This document shows, in pieces, positions 1-25,599 of a stretch of 64,000 bases of DNA. The notes beneath the pieces were generated by a model that saw only the letters and a list, made by a program, of their open reading frames with translations, had not been told where the DNA came from and made no database searches. Source of the stretch: Agapetus fuscipes. Its lineage: Eukaryota > Arthropoda > Insecta > Trichoptera > Glossosomatidae. The first letter of the stretch is position 1, and each line of letters begins with the position of its first letter. The stretch covers positions 13,516,001 through 13,580,000 of the forward strand of contig OX637345.1 of the NCBI GenBank assembly GCA_951799405.1. The letters are read 5' to 3'. Made by a program: the position numbers and the translations under genes.

Positions 1-480
1 CCACAACACCTGACAGCCCCACTGGCAGGGTACTCAATATTAATGAAATTAATATTAATATCAGCGAAATGCCAATGCCAAATTTTATAATCATTTTTCG
101 CGGTAAGGCCGAATGATTGTTATGTATGTACCCACCTTCTCTTAACACATATTAAACTGAAGTTTGTCCATACAATGTCAAATACGAGTGGCCATAATAA
201 TTATTTGCTTATGTATTATGTTATATAATTTTTATGTGACGAATGCTTACATTACGAAGACGCTGCTGTTGTACAAAAGAATGAGGTCGGAACATTTTGC
301 GTCAGTATTGCAACCAATAATAAAATATTTGTTTGCCTTTTCCCTGCAACCAGGCCGGGTGAATCTCATCGGCAGATATTTTGAATTCATTTTATTTCAA
401 TCAAATATTACAAATACAAAATTTAATGAACCATTCAGATTTACAAATAAATAACTAAATTTTATAAGTTTTAACCAATT
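1..480. other. AT-rich stretch, nothing recognised
   Basis: I see no gene. The left edge has a short run of overlapping AATATTAAT-type inverted repeats. A 96-codon open frame at 164-454 is rich in I, L and F and has no motif I know. In DNA this AT-rich such frames are expected by chance, so I do not call it a gene. Confidence 0.5.
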
Positions 481-612
481 TTTGGACTTGTAGGTTAAGG
501 TTGACCACCCATACAAAAAAAAATGGTACACTTTATCACCCCTGTTTCAGGGAAAATGTTTATTTGAAGGCTGGATTTTAATTTGTAAGCACATAATTAT
601 GAAACATTTCCT
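481..612 (+). repeat. R1 tail repeat, old diverged copy
   Basis: It follows the R1 order (dactta-aggtt, gaccaccca, cacccctgtttcagg, gttcattt-like, tttgtaagc) with many substitutions. It lies directly before a better preserved copy in the same orientation. Confidence 0.6.
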
Positions 613-620
613 TGACTTCG

Positions 621-975
621 TTCCTTGACTTATAGGTTGGTATGCGGCTGACCACCCATACTGTGAAAAAACGGTTCACTTTGCCAATGTCACCCCTGTC
701 TCAGGGAAGGACGGCAAGAGTTGCAGGGCTTATGTTCATTTTAGATGGGTTCTTATAATGTAGGTCCACATGCGGCATGTGTTAGCGCAAAATTATACAT
801 GTCTGCTTGTGGGAATGCACTTGATATAAATCTTAAATGATATATATCCTTGCAGCTTAGATTAGATTAGATTAGATTAGATTTGTAAGCGCGAACTTAC
901 AAGTGTATGTTTGTGACATATACTAAATATGAATGTTAAATGTTAACATAGATTTGCAACTTTGATTATATATAA
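621..975 (+). repeat. R1 tail repeat with (TTAGA)n end plus a second R1 3' part
   Basis: It begins TTCCTTGACTTATAGGTTGG, the standard left boundary of R1. It runs through GGCTGACCACCCATACTG and CACCCCTGTCTCAGGGAAGG and ends in a TTAGA microsatellite at 855-885. A second partial R1 3' portion (GTAAGCGCGAACTTACA) follows at once, so this is two copies joined or a template switch. Confidence 0.8.
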
Positions 976-2040
976 TAGATATAGACATAATATTAATTTC
1001 AAAACGGCTTAGATATTTTTATACATTTGTATTTTTTATTCGTCTTTATTTTTTGCCACTAGTAGGTATGTTTAATTCATTTTTGAGTGTTGGAACAGCA
1101 GCTGTTCCAAGCAAGCAACCCCCGTCATTTGACGCGCGTTGGAACATTCATAATATCACCCACCCCTGCGCGATACAAAGTCGTACTAATATGGCGACAG
1201 AGTCCGACACTACAAAACACAGTGCAGATGTCCGAAATACGCATGCCCAGTGCGAAAACATGGCCTCCCGAACACGTCCCTGTCGTGCGAAATAAAACAA
1301 GACAAAAAACCTCTAGCATGTAAGCCGAAAACTCAAAAAAATCCCCTTCAAAACGAGCAATTCCAACTGTCAAAAAAATACCAACAACCCAACTCAAAGG
1401 TATGTCAATTTATCATAAAACAACCTTCTCCAACCTTTGTATCCACTAACAGAGAATCTGTTTTGAAAGTGCGCTAATTTTTTATTTAATTCCATACATA
1501 ATACCTCAAAAAATTATCGAATTCCGTGTAATTTTGTCAAAATAAAATTGCCCTGTTTTAGGTGTTGTTTTTTTTTTGTTGAATTTACGTTGACCTACTT
1601 CTGTGCTGAATATTCGGGACGTTGACCCATGAAGTGAAAATTGAATTTATTTTTAGGCACGGTACATGCACCACTCAAAAAGCTATAAATAGACTGACCA
1701 TTTGGTTCAAAATTTCAATTTTTTCATCCATTTTTGAAAAGAGTTGAACCAAATGTATCTCCTTGTATCCAAGGCATTCTTTCTGTCAAATTTCGTCGCG
1801 TTTTTTACCCGAAATTTTTTGACATTTAATTTTTTTTTCATTCCCATATTTTTCCCAAACATATTCTTTGTATTTTTTTATATTTCCAAAAAGATACAAA
1901 TGCAAAACAAAATCCTACATACATGTAGGTAATTAAGTATGACATTATGGTTTTCCCCCCCGTGATTCATTCAAATGTCATTGATTAAAAAAAAAGGCTC
2001 GTGGATGAGTCATTTTCAAGCAACTTAGATTATATTTTAA
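976..2040. other. unassigned AT-rich stretch
   Basis: No gene is supported. From 1053 to 1480 there are overlapping frames of up to 90 codons on both strands in a locally less AT-rich patch. They show no family motif, and frames on both strands suggest composition rather than coding. T-runs and A-runs dominate 1550-1900. Confidence 0.45.
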
Positions 2041-2045
2041 TGGAT

Positions 2046-2370
2046 GGACCAGTCGATAGCTCAGTTGGTAGTGTGCTTGCATTCCATACCGAGAGCTCGG
2101 GTTTGAATGCCACCGAGGCGAGGGTGTCAGAAATGGTTTCCTGTTTCGGTGTTTATTTCAGATCTCAAAATGAAACACCGGCAAGGTTTATTAAGCCTTC
2201 ATAAGAAATGAGTACCAGCCCTCGGGAGCTGGGAAACCCCCACTTCAACTTAAGTGGTTGGCGTAAGGCCGGCACCCTTACCTGTAAAAATAAATTGGTT
2301 CCACTCGCCACATGCAAAACCCTTCGGGGCATGAAGTAACACTTTACATATGTGTAGCTGGAAGATGACT
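2046..2370 (+). repeat. SINE S1, near full length
   Basis: The head is tRNA-like, with an A-box-like TAGCTCAGTTGGTAG and a B-box-like GGTTTGAATGCC. The S1 body follows: fcTGTTTCGGTGTTTATTTC-type segment, GCAAGGTTTA, CTCGGGAGCTGGGAAACCCC, CTTACCTGTAAAAATAAA, and the ACATATGTGTAGCT end. SINEs are transcribed by RNA polymerase III and mobilised by LINE proteins (family knowledge). Confidence 0.8.
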
Positions 2371-2459
2371 GAAGTGCCAACGATGGCTCCAATCAAACTA
2401 AAATTTTGAATTTCAAATCAAGATAATGATGCACTAATTTATATTTTATTTAGTCAGTA

Positions 2460-2520
2460 ATATTTTGTACCTGACGATGGAAACATTGTTTCCGAAACCG
2501 GTCGTACATTATTAAATCTT
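2460..2520 (+). other. hammerhead-ribozyme-like motif
   Basis: The order is CTGACGA, one extra T, a 6-bp stem GGAAAC/GTTTCC with a 3-base loop, then GAAA, ACCGGT and a GUC-type triplet. GTAC lies on both sides and can pair as stem I. This is the order of hammerhead core parts, but the extra base between CTGANGA and stem II is not standard, so cleavage is uncertain. Confidence 0.35.
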
Positions 2521-2699
2521 ACTCGCCCCGTAACCTTATACAATTTGTTTTTTCTTTTATTATTTTTATTTTTAATTTTAATTTTTTAAAAATGAAAGGT
2601 TACAGAGTGAATGCCTCATCAATTAATGATACAAAATATCAAGCTTAAATGCGTTTTTTACCATTTGTTGCCCACCTATTGTATGAGATGCACGCCCCT

Positions 2700-3135
2700 G
2701 CCGCGTCTTTCCCTCCTTACTGTGGGTTCGGCGACAATTTACGCTGAAGTACTGCCGCGCACATTTAATTAATTATCTAGTTTCAGGTTTTTCATATTAT
2801 CTCAAAAACTGTTTACATTACCTAAAATATTTTTCATAGACTCTCTAGACATTGTATCATTCTATAATTATGAAGAAAAAAAAAATGTCCAAAATATTAA
2901 ACAACAAAATTAGAAGAAAAAAATGTGAACAAAAACGTGTTATTTTAAATATTTTTTCGTGGCGTCATTTTTTTAGTTTTATAAAATATTTTAACTTTAA
3001 AATTAAGATAAAAAATCAATAAACATGCGTGATTTTTTCCTATAATGTTACTTCTTTACAAAGGCCATAAAGTGTAATGACGTTACTTCAGCGTAAATTG
3101 TCGCCGAACCCACAGTAAGGAGGGAAAGACGCGTC
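2700..3135. repeat. foldback element with perfect 50-bp arms
   Basis: Positions 2702-2751 are the exact reverse complement of 3084-3133, separated by about 330 bp of AT-rich DNA. The arms are GC-richer than their surroundings. CCTGC borders both sides and may be a target duplication, offset by one base. It fits a foldback MITE; no coding is seen. Confidence 0.75.
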
Positions 3136-3324
3136 CCTGCCTCTGACGTCAACCCTTCGAAATTTGGAACTTTGTTCCGACTCCATTTAACAATGTGAAG
3201 GTTAAATCCGCTAATGTTTTTTTCTAACAATCACAACTAATCTGCTCATATAGTGCAACTTCTTACAGCGCTGTCTCTGAAGGTTGGTATGTGGAATGTG
3301 GAATCTGTTTATTTTGACAGCTGA

Positions 3325-3545
3325 GGGAAATAAGGTCTGGCCTTACACCAACACTTTACTTGAAATTTTCCAGCTCTAAAAGAGGCGAGTTCTTATTTCT
3401 TTTGACGGCTGAGTACATCTTGCCAACATTTTTATTTTTGGTTTGAAATAAAGACCAAAATGGGAAAGCATTTCTTACAACCTTGATGGGGATCGAACCC
3501 TAGCCTTATGGCATGCAGCACGAGCATTCTAAAAACTGACCTATT
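3325..3545 (-). repeat. SINE S1, diverged partial copy
   Basis: Reading the minus strand it keeps the tRNA-like GGGTTCGATCCCC segment, the GTTTATTTC-like middle and the AGCTGG/AAGT segment, with many changes. The 3' third is missing. Confidence 0.6.
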
Positions 3546-4910
3546 GAAAGGACTAATTTAACTTCTTGTTTTCAAAAAAATAAATACTTATTATTTTTAT
3601 GTCTTTTTGATTCCAGATCAATTCAGGAAAGCGGCACCATTATGGATAGGCATTATTCATGTTAAAAATTATAAAAAATACTCAAAATTGGTGAAAATAG
3701 TTATTTATCAAATTTACTAACGAAATGGATAAACGAAAGATTAAAGCAAAAAGAAAATGCTGCGAGACAGGCCTATGTGTGGCATTTGATTAAAAATCGA
3801 AATTTCTAAATTTGATTGCCGTAGGTAGCGCTAAAATCAATCCAAGATAATTTTGAAAATCTCCCGATTTGTTTTAATTTAATTTCCCCTACAAATTTGT
3901 AGTTATTTCTTCAAATTTAAAATATACAAATATAGATTTGGAAATAAATAAAAATGGCGGTTGAAAAAATGGTGTGCGATTTGATTCTGAATTCAAATTC
4001 AATAATATTTGAAAATGGAGCGGAACACAAGTTCAAAGTGACATCATGAAAGTGTTTTGGAACATTTTTTGAAATAAAACTCAAAATGGCGTAATATTAA
4101 ACGGCTGCTGTGAAAATGACATTTGAATGTTTTGATTGTTTATTTGAAGAGAAGATGTTAAAAATGAAGAAATAAGAATTGGGAAGATTCCTCGTCCAGG
4201 GAAGGTTTGGCCCCCTTGCCTTTTTCCATAAAAGGCAAAGAGGGGGTCATCATTTTAAGAACAATAAGTAAAAGGTAAATTTTGTATAATAATATATATT
4301 TTACATCAATATTTTTTTCCCTTCCATCATTTTACAAAACATCTAAGGTGTCATCTTCACGCTTCAAGCACACTACATTGTATTATAAATTGTTTTATCT
4401 TGATTTAAAAAATAAATAATGCCTTCTCCTTCCTTGATAATGCCAGTTGACAGAGCTGCAGTATCTACTTTTTCTTTTTTTTTTTACATGAAGAGCATAT
4501 TATTATTTTCTAAAAATAAATAATCACAAACGAAAAGTAAAAAAAAATATATGTGACAAGTAAATATATAATTTTAACTTGAAAAAAAAACAGAAATTAG
4601 AAACTTTTGTACATGTGATAACCGGCTACCCCTGAAGCTGAGGACAAAGACCGGCGGAGAATGTTTTTAAGAAGTTGAAGACGTTGTTTGAAGACATGTT
4701 TTCCAAGAAGCAAGTGAAGGATGGGCGCCCTTGGGGTGGCTGGAGCCACTAAACGGCGCCCAAGAAGAGAAAAAAACAAATAATCCAAATATATATTTAT
4801 ATACTTACATGAGATGGGGCGCAATGTGCCTGTGAGATCAATAAGGTGATATATGCACTCCACAAAGCGTGAGGGTCCACTAAGCATTGGGATTCTTAAC
4901 ATCACAGGAA
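3546..4910. other. AT-rich stretch, nothing recognised
   Basis: Long A/T runs and short words only. A frame on the minus strand at 4597-4905 (102 codons) lacks any motif I recognise and abuts a LINE fragment, so I do not call it. Confidence 0.45.
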
Positions 4911-5265
4911 GACAGGCTGTTCTACTTGGTGTTTGTCTGATGGTTTACAAAGCTCTCAGTGATACTACTCCTTCATACTTGTCTGACGTGTTTTCACTGT
5001 TGAGATAGATTTGAGACGCCATGATGTCAGACGCCAAACGCTCTGCGGGGTGTGGGGTGGTTGACTTAGCCCAGTCGTCCCGTCAGACATGCACTAATTT
5101 TGGGGACCGTGCTTTCTGGTTTGCAGTCAGTTTTCAAACAGACTGCCACCTAATGTGAGGAAGGCAGAAACTGTTGGTTGCTTTAAAGGAGCACTAAAGA
5201 TGCACTTTTACATCTTATCTGTGATTTGAGAGGGCGCTTGAGGCGAGATACACAAAAACGGCGCT
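4911..5265 (+). pseudogene. LINE-B reverse transcriptase C-terminal fragment
   Basis: Across broken frames the + strand reads VYKALSDTTPSYLSDVFS, then TNFGDRAF, then NRLPPNVRKAETVGCFKGAL. This is the order LVYKAL..YL / FG.RAF / W..LP..R...F...LK found at the C terminus of CR1/L2-like non-LTR reverse transcriptases. Stops and frame changes make it dead. It ends about 215 bp before the first coding exon of the TASK gene. Confidence 0.7.
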
Positions 5266-5361
5266 CTTTAATTATGTGTACCTTCTAAATAAATTATTCT
5301 TGTATATATGTATACTAGAAATGACAAGTTCCGACCTGTCCTACAAGTGAAGGAGGAATAG

Positions 5362-20165
<14,804 letters not shown>

Positions 20166-20437
20166 CATTGACTTAAAATAATGATTTACTCAATTGAAAT
20201 TAACGTATTTGTAATTGACTTGTTTTCACACATGGAAAATAACCAACACTCTCATTTTACAATCGCATTCCATGACTAAAATCGTTCCCATTGCTTCGAA
20301 GCTACAAATTTTGTTTGCGTTGGAGATCATCTTTCGAGTTGAATAGATCTCAAGCCAATTTATTTGTGAGTGTTAATTAGTAGCTACAGAGCACCAATTC
20401 AAGCGAGACCCAGTTACAGTGAGAGAAGATCTAAAGT

Positions 20438-20980
20438 AAGGTGTCTGTACGGAGTGGTGGTGGATTGTCATACATTGTGAGTATGGAACTGGAGAAGAAG
20501 GGCGTCATACAAACAGTGGTTGATGAAGGAGGTCAGGACACACACAGGGCAAGGTGTCTGTACGGAGTGGTGGTGGATTGTCATACATTGTGAGTATGGA
20601 ACTGGAGAAGAAGGGCGTCATACAAACAGTGGTTGATGAAGGAGGTCAGGACACACACAGGGCAAGGTGTCTGTACGGAGTGGTGGTGGATTGTCATACA
20701 TTGTGAGTATGGAACTGGAGAAGAAGGGCGTCATACAAACAGTGGTTGATGAAGGAGGTCAGGACACACACAGGGCAAGGTGTCTGTACGGAGTGGTGGT
20801 GGATTGTCATACATTGTGAGTATGGAACTGGAGAAGAAGGGCGTCATACAAACAGTGGTTGATGAAGGAGGTCAGGACACACACAGGGCAAGGTGTCTGT
20901 ACGGAGTGGTGGTGGATTGTCATACATTGTGAGTATGGAACTGGAGAAGAAGGGCGTCATACAAACAGTGGTTGATGAAG
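20438..20980 (+). repeat. 113-bp minisatellite, about 4.8 copies
   Basis: Copies start at 20438, 20551, 20664, 20777 and 20890 with AAGGTGTCTGTACGGAGTGG and look identical by eye. 113 is not a multiple of 3, so it does not code one repeated peptide. It starts 272 bp after the TASK stop and may fall in the 3' UTR. Identity implies very recent expansion or an assembly repeat. Confidence 0.93.
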
Positions 20981-20989
20981 GCCAGAAAA

Positions 20990-21480
20990 ATCCCCGCCAC
21001 TTGGTATCAAGAGATTTGAATCACAGATAATGGATGCCATCTTCAAAGAAAATGTAATTTTACAACCAGGATGCTTTTTAAAAAAATATTCAACATTGCC
21101 TTGGAATAGTTATTTGATGCTTCGTCGTACAAAACGAGTGTTTTTTTTTTATTGTCGCACAAAGTGTTGCGGAAAATTAATGTTGTGTTGCGATGAGACT
21201 GCCAACGTTTTAACTTCCATTTTACAATATTTTCTAATTGGTGAAGAAATTAAAAAAAAATGTGCGGGAAGTAATTTTGATGATATTAAGTATAAGTGAT
21301 GTAAAACATTAATACATTTGGATTCGCATAGTTTTCGAATTAATAACGAGTAGAATACTTTTTTCTGTAATATTGCTTTTCATTTTTGAAATTCATACTT
21401 TCGTAAAACGAAGTACATACCTACTTAATATGTACATAGAATTTATTTTGTGTGTTATGTTGAAAAACAAAAAAAAGTGT
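20990..21480. other. stretch after the minisatellite, nothing recognised
   Basis: An 89-codon frame at 21030-21299 (MDAIFKENVILQPG...) has mixed composition and several Cys. I know no matching family. ATTAAA at about 21249 could be a weak poly(A) signal for the TASK gene, but this is speculative. Confidence 0.3.
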
Positions 21481-21481
21481 A

Positions 21482-21740
21482 TCTAAATCTAAATCTAAGC
21501 TGCAAAGATATGTATCATTTGAGATTCATATTAAATGCATTCCCACAAGCAGACACACATAATTTCACGCTTATACATGCCGCATGTGGACCTACAATAT
21601 AAAAAAGCCAATCTCAAATGAACATAAGCCCTGCAACTCTTGCCGACCTTCCCTGAAGCAGGGGTGACATTGGTAAAGTGAACCATTTTTTACAGTATGG
21701 GTGGTCAGCCGCATACCAACCTATCAGTCAAGGAATATTT
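21482..21740 (-). repeat. R1 tail repeat, full
   Basis: Minus strand starts TTCCTTGACTGATAGGTTGG and ends in TTAGATTTAGATTTAGAT. Confidence 0.9.
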
Positions 21741-21767
21741 TTTTAAATTAAATTGAAAATGATGAAG

Positions 21768-22070
21768 CTAGTCGATCGATTGCTCAGTTGGTAGAGTGCT
21801 TGCATTCCATGCCGAGAGCTCGGGTTCAAATCCCACTGAGGGCGTCAGAAATGATTTCCTGTTTCGGTGTTTATTTCAAAGCTAAAATAAAATACCGGCA
21901 AGGTTTACTCTGCCGTCACAAGGTTTACTCTGCCTCCACTTCAACTGAAGTGGTTGGCGTAAGTCTGGCCCCCTTACCTGTAAAAACAAATAGGTTCACT
22001 CGCCGCATGCAAGCCCTTCGGGGAAAGAAGCTACATTTTATGTGTAGCTTAGTTGTGTTTGCATTTTTTT
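21768..22070 (+). repeat. SINE S1
   Basis: GTCGATCGATTGCTCAGTTG head, GGGTTCAAATCCCACTGAGG B-box region, TTTCGGTGTTTATTTC, a small local duplication CAAGGTTTACTCTGCC twice, and the ACATTTTATGTGTAGCTTAG end. Confidence 0.85.
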
Positions 22071-22074
22071 TAGC

Positions 22075-22865
22075 CACAATTTTGATAGCACCCGTAGCGG
22101 CAATTTAGCTGTTGCTAAGCGATTTTCACGAGAAAAAGGGATAGATGTATAGAAAGTAAGCAAGTGAGGAAGGAAGATAAGATGCATTGAAAGTATGTAG
22201 ATTCTGCCACTAGGAGTGCTATCAAAATTGGATTTACATACCAACAGACAAACATCCTATGAATGGGGCTTGGGAATCTGGATACCAAAGAAAATATTAA
22301 TTTTGTAAAATTGAATTTAAATTCATTTTCTAGTCAATAAGTTAGGATGTAAGTTTTTTTATTAATAAATTTACTAAACCATAAGTGATGAAGACTTTAA
22401 AAATCAATTTTAAATAAATAGTTAACCAGAGTAAAATAACTAATAATATTACGAGTATATAGTGTAAATATCCTTAAAAAATTATTAAAAAAAAAAATGC
22501 TTTGTGAATGAAAAAATGGACCAATAAAAATAAATGAATTAAATTTTTTAAAAATTCCTAAAATAAGAAATTTGTTTTTCAATTGAATATGCTTGTTTTT
22601 GCTTTTAAGTATCGCTTAAAGTTATTTGTTATAATAAAAGAACACTGTTTTAAATCCTTTATGTTGAAACAAAATATTGCGTGGGGTCTGCGCATACACC
22701 AAAAAGTGATGTGACACAGTTGGGTTGCTACGTTGAAGGCTAATAAATATTTTTTATTGATTGCTCAGGACTCTAGTTACAGAGACCTGTGACGTTTGCA
22801 AGTCGAGACTAAAATAAAATCGGGAGCTCTGTTCCGACTCCATCGCAGTACCGTGTGTAGCATCT
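22075..22865. other. AT-rich stretch with a short inverted pair
   Basis: TTTTGATAGCACCCGTAGCGG near 22080 (split) has a partial inverted partner, AGTGCTATCAAAATTGG at 22214-22230, so a small diverged MITE may lie at 22075-22235. The rest is A/T runs with no gene. Confidence 0.35.
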
Positions 22866-22869
22866 TAGC

Positions 22870-22995
22870 TGAGGGTAGATGATGATGATGAGTTGATGAT
22901 TTCTTTATAGCGCCGTTTCGTGATGTAGTCACTCCAAGGGCGCTGGTGCAAACGATGCCAGAAATTTGCTTGTCTTCAGTGCATTCCGGAACTTT
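22870..22995 (-). repeat. LINE-B 3'-end fragment
   Basis: GATGATGATGATGAGTTGAT then TCTTTATAGCGCCGTTTCGT and CACTCCAAGGGCGCTGGTGC match the 3' end at 33286 nearly base for base. Confidence 0.8.
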
Positions 22996-23504
22996 CCATT
23001 GGTAGGCAACAATGTGAGGTTTTTTTAATTTCTACATAATGAGGTCGGTACATTGAAAGGGGTCCGAAAATAAACCTCGTCATCCGGCCGGATTCCTTCC
23101 AAATAGGACCGCCAGAGGCGCTAGCATAGAGTAATAATTGTATAGAGAGAGCCTTTCCATGTGCGAACAGTAAGCACTTTTTGTTCTCAAGTGCGAACAA
23201 CGTCTCATTGGTTCAAACGCGACCACGTGATCGCAAATGACAGGCGCGCGGGGGGGGTCGGTCCCATTTTTGACAGTTGACTTACATATCAATTATTATC
23301 TGAGTAAAAATGGTGAATTGTTGTGTAAAAAGTTGTAAAAATGACACGAGGAAGTAAACCAAGCAGAATAGCAACAATACTTTTAACTGGCGAGTAACAA
23401 AATTTAGCTAAGTCGAACGATTTTAAAACTTTGTGTTGCGGGGGTGAAGAAGGGAGAGTTACCGCCTCGCCTCACCCGCCTGGCGTACACCGCTCAGCTA
23501 GTGG

Positions 23505-23550
23505 TGTGCTGTGCGAAGCGCATATCAATATGCGCTGCGACATTTAGTTC
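23505..23550. repeat. short hairpin inside the P-element 5' region
   Basis: GCGCATAT-CA-ATATGCGC is an 8-bp-arm stem-loop in the presumed intron of the THAP exon. Confidence 0.6.
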
Positions 23551-24722
23551 ATAGTACTAAAATTCAATGAAAATGATAACAATTTTGCTAAATTGTACAA
23601 TTATATGGAATTCCGCCCCATCAGTATTTTCAAAAAGCGGAATTTCATTATACTACTTGGGCTCTATGACTGAAACTGGTCACAGTTTTTATTTGCTGAG
23701 GATCAAATCGCATTCAATAATAATGACAAATACTGAATATTTCATATTTATTTATATTTTTATAGTTTTCCAAAAAATCCGCATTATTCACGGAAGTGGA
23801 TCGATGCCATCAAAAAAATTGACTGGGCACCAAATATGCAAAGCCGTATATGCTCTCTCCATTTTGTGGCCGCATCAATATATGAAACAAAAAATGGTCA
23901 TGCAGTGCCGCAGATTTTTTTGGAAAACAATGATGGTGGTCTCATATCACATGAACACGGTACACTCAGTCTTCTTAATCAGCAAGGAAGTCTGGGTCAA
24001 AATGATTCAGCCGGGCCATCAACAGTTCAAGTAAACGACTTTACTCCGTGAATTGATGACACACCAAGAAAGAGAAAACTTAAATGTAAAATCATGAGCT
24101 TGACAGAAACGTCGAAACGCCGCCGCAAACGATGCAATGCTTTATACATGTCACGCAACCGCCTAAAAAAGAAAGTGATTTCACTGTCACAAATACTGCA
24201 GGAATTTCTGAATCAAAGGCTTATTAGCCAAGAACAAAGTGATGTTTTAGATTCTTGTGGTGAATCTGCAGCTGAGATTTTTAAAAGAATGTGCAAAAAA
24301 ACCAAATCCTACCCTCCGGAGCTCCGCACATTTGCTCTCACCTTACATTTTTATTCTCCAAGAGCATATTCTTATGTAAGGGAGACATTTAACACATGCT
24401 TACCGCATGTAAGCACAATAAGAAAATGGTACCGGTGCATTAATGCGGCTCCTGGTTTTACCGAGGAAGCGTTCAGAGTTTTGCGTGAAAAATCCAAAAT
24501 AACTGACACCAAAATCCTGTGTAATTTGGTATTGGACGAAATGTCTGTTCGTCAGTTGAAGGAATACGATGGTAACTCCATACAAGGTTATGTCGATTTC
24601 GGAGCTGATGACGCAGGAGATTCCACTGATCAATGCACTCAAGTGTTAGTATTCCTACTGGTAGCAATAAACGGACATTGGAAAATCCCAATAGCTTATA
24701 ATAAAATAATATACCCGAAATA

Positions 24723-24940
24723 AAATACCGGCAAGGTTTACTCAGCCTTCACAAGAAATGAGTACCAGCCCTCTCGGGAGCTGGGAAACCCCCACTTCAA
24801 CTGAAGTGGTTGGCGTAAGGCCGACCCCCTTACCTCTAAAAATAAAAAGGTTCAACTCGCCACATGCGACGCCTTTGGGGATAACGCGGCAAGAAGTTAC
24901 ACATGTGTAGCTTAGTTGCGTTGCGTTTGCGTTTTATTTC
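24723..24940 (+). repeat. SINE S1, 5'-truncated, inserted in the P transposase
   Basis: Starts at AAATACCGGCAAGGTTTACT and contains CTCTCGGGAGCTGGGAAACC, AGTGGTTGGCGTAAGGCCGA, GGGGATAACGCGGCAAGAAG and TGTGTAGCTTAGTTGCGTTG. Transposase coding lies on both sides, so the SINE is younger than the P element. Confidence 0.88.
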
Positions 24941-25599
24941 TTGGTTAACGGAGTTATCGCAGAACAGAAAGCTAATTTGGTAAGAGTGGGTCTTGAAAAT
25001 TGTCACGATGCGGGGATAGAAGTGGTTTCTATCACTTTTGATGGATGTCCTTCCAATGTTGCCATGGCAAAAATACTCGGATGCTCTTTTGATAATAACA
25101 AACATTTTAAGACATTTTTCGCCCATCCTTTGACCAGCATGCCTGTGTTTGTGTTTTTAGATCCGAGTCACATGGTCAAAGTAGTAAGAAACACCTTGGA
25201 GAACAAAAGAACTCTATGTGATGGTGATGGGGGTCTTATTAAATGTCAATATTTGGTTGACTTAAAAGTATTACAACAACAACAAAAAACTAACTAATGT
25301 TTTTGTTACAGCTTTTGTTTATTTTTCGATACTAAATTAAAATCTTAAAGTATCGATAACATATTTTGTTGCGCGCACATCACTACGGCTGCATATATCT
25401 ATAATGAAGTAGCTATAGAACAACTGTTTACACTAGGCGTTGTGGCAACCATCGCTTACGCGCTCTCTATACAATTATTACTCTATGGGCGCTAGTGTCT
25501 CATCCATGCAAAGGTTTTAACTGTCGAATCTTTTGGAGGTTATACCTCAAACACACTTATTGCATTGTCTGAACATGCAATTTGAATGCAAAATAAGAT

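Larger units (their letters stand above)
23309..25297 (+). pseudogene. P-element/THAP9-type transposase, broken
   Basis: The start MVNCCVKSCKNDTRK is the first half of a THAP C2CH zinc finger. After an apparent intron it resumes as FPKNPHYSRKWIDAIKKIDW...CSLHF (23767-), giving the W and C-x2-H of THAP. One TGA at 24049-24051 separates this from the in-frame transposase part 24094-24723 (YPPELRTFALTLHFYSPRAY, HVSTIRKWY, LVLDEMSVR...YDG...GYVDFG). An S1 SINE then interrupts. Coding resumes near 24941 (VNGVIAEQKANLVRVGLENC, VVSITFDGCPSN, LDPSHMVKVVRNTLE), ending at TAA 25295-25297. The P family needs acidic residues in an RNase-H-like fold; the last part (about a third) is absent. Confidence 0.88.
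23125..25487 (+). mobile_element. P-element-like transposon with TIRs and 8-bp TSD
   Basis: Terminal inverted repeats of 25 bp begin CATAGAGTAATAATTGTATA at both ends (identical by eye). The exact 8-bp duplication GGCGCTAG lies at 23117-23124 and 25488-25495. 8-bp TSDs and CAT-start ends are P-element features. Inside are a THAP zinc-finger remnant and P/THAP9-type transposase segments in order. It cannot move itself: the frame has a stop, a SINE insertion and a missing C terminus. Intact ends mean it could still have been mobilised by a partner. Confidence 0.92.

Noticed and set aside
164..454. 96-codon frame at the left edge
   Set aside because: AT-rich, no motif, no neighbouring exon with matching phase.
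2046..2115. tRNA gene (A and B boxes) here and at similar sites (21775, 39212, 48228, 60728)
   Set aside because: The boxes belong to SINE heads: the same sequence recurs with a shared non-tRNA body, and the cloverleaf stems do not close.
22976..23292. Minus-strand frames before and over the P-element left end
   Set aside because: They cross the TSD and TIR of an inserted transposon, so they cannot be one old gene.
23567..24034. 155-codon open frame over the P-element 5' part
   Set aside because: It is in a different frame from the THAP residues; the frame at 23767-24051 carries RKWIDAI...CSLHF and is the true one.
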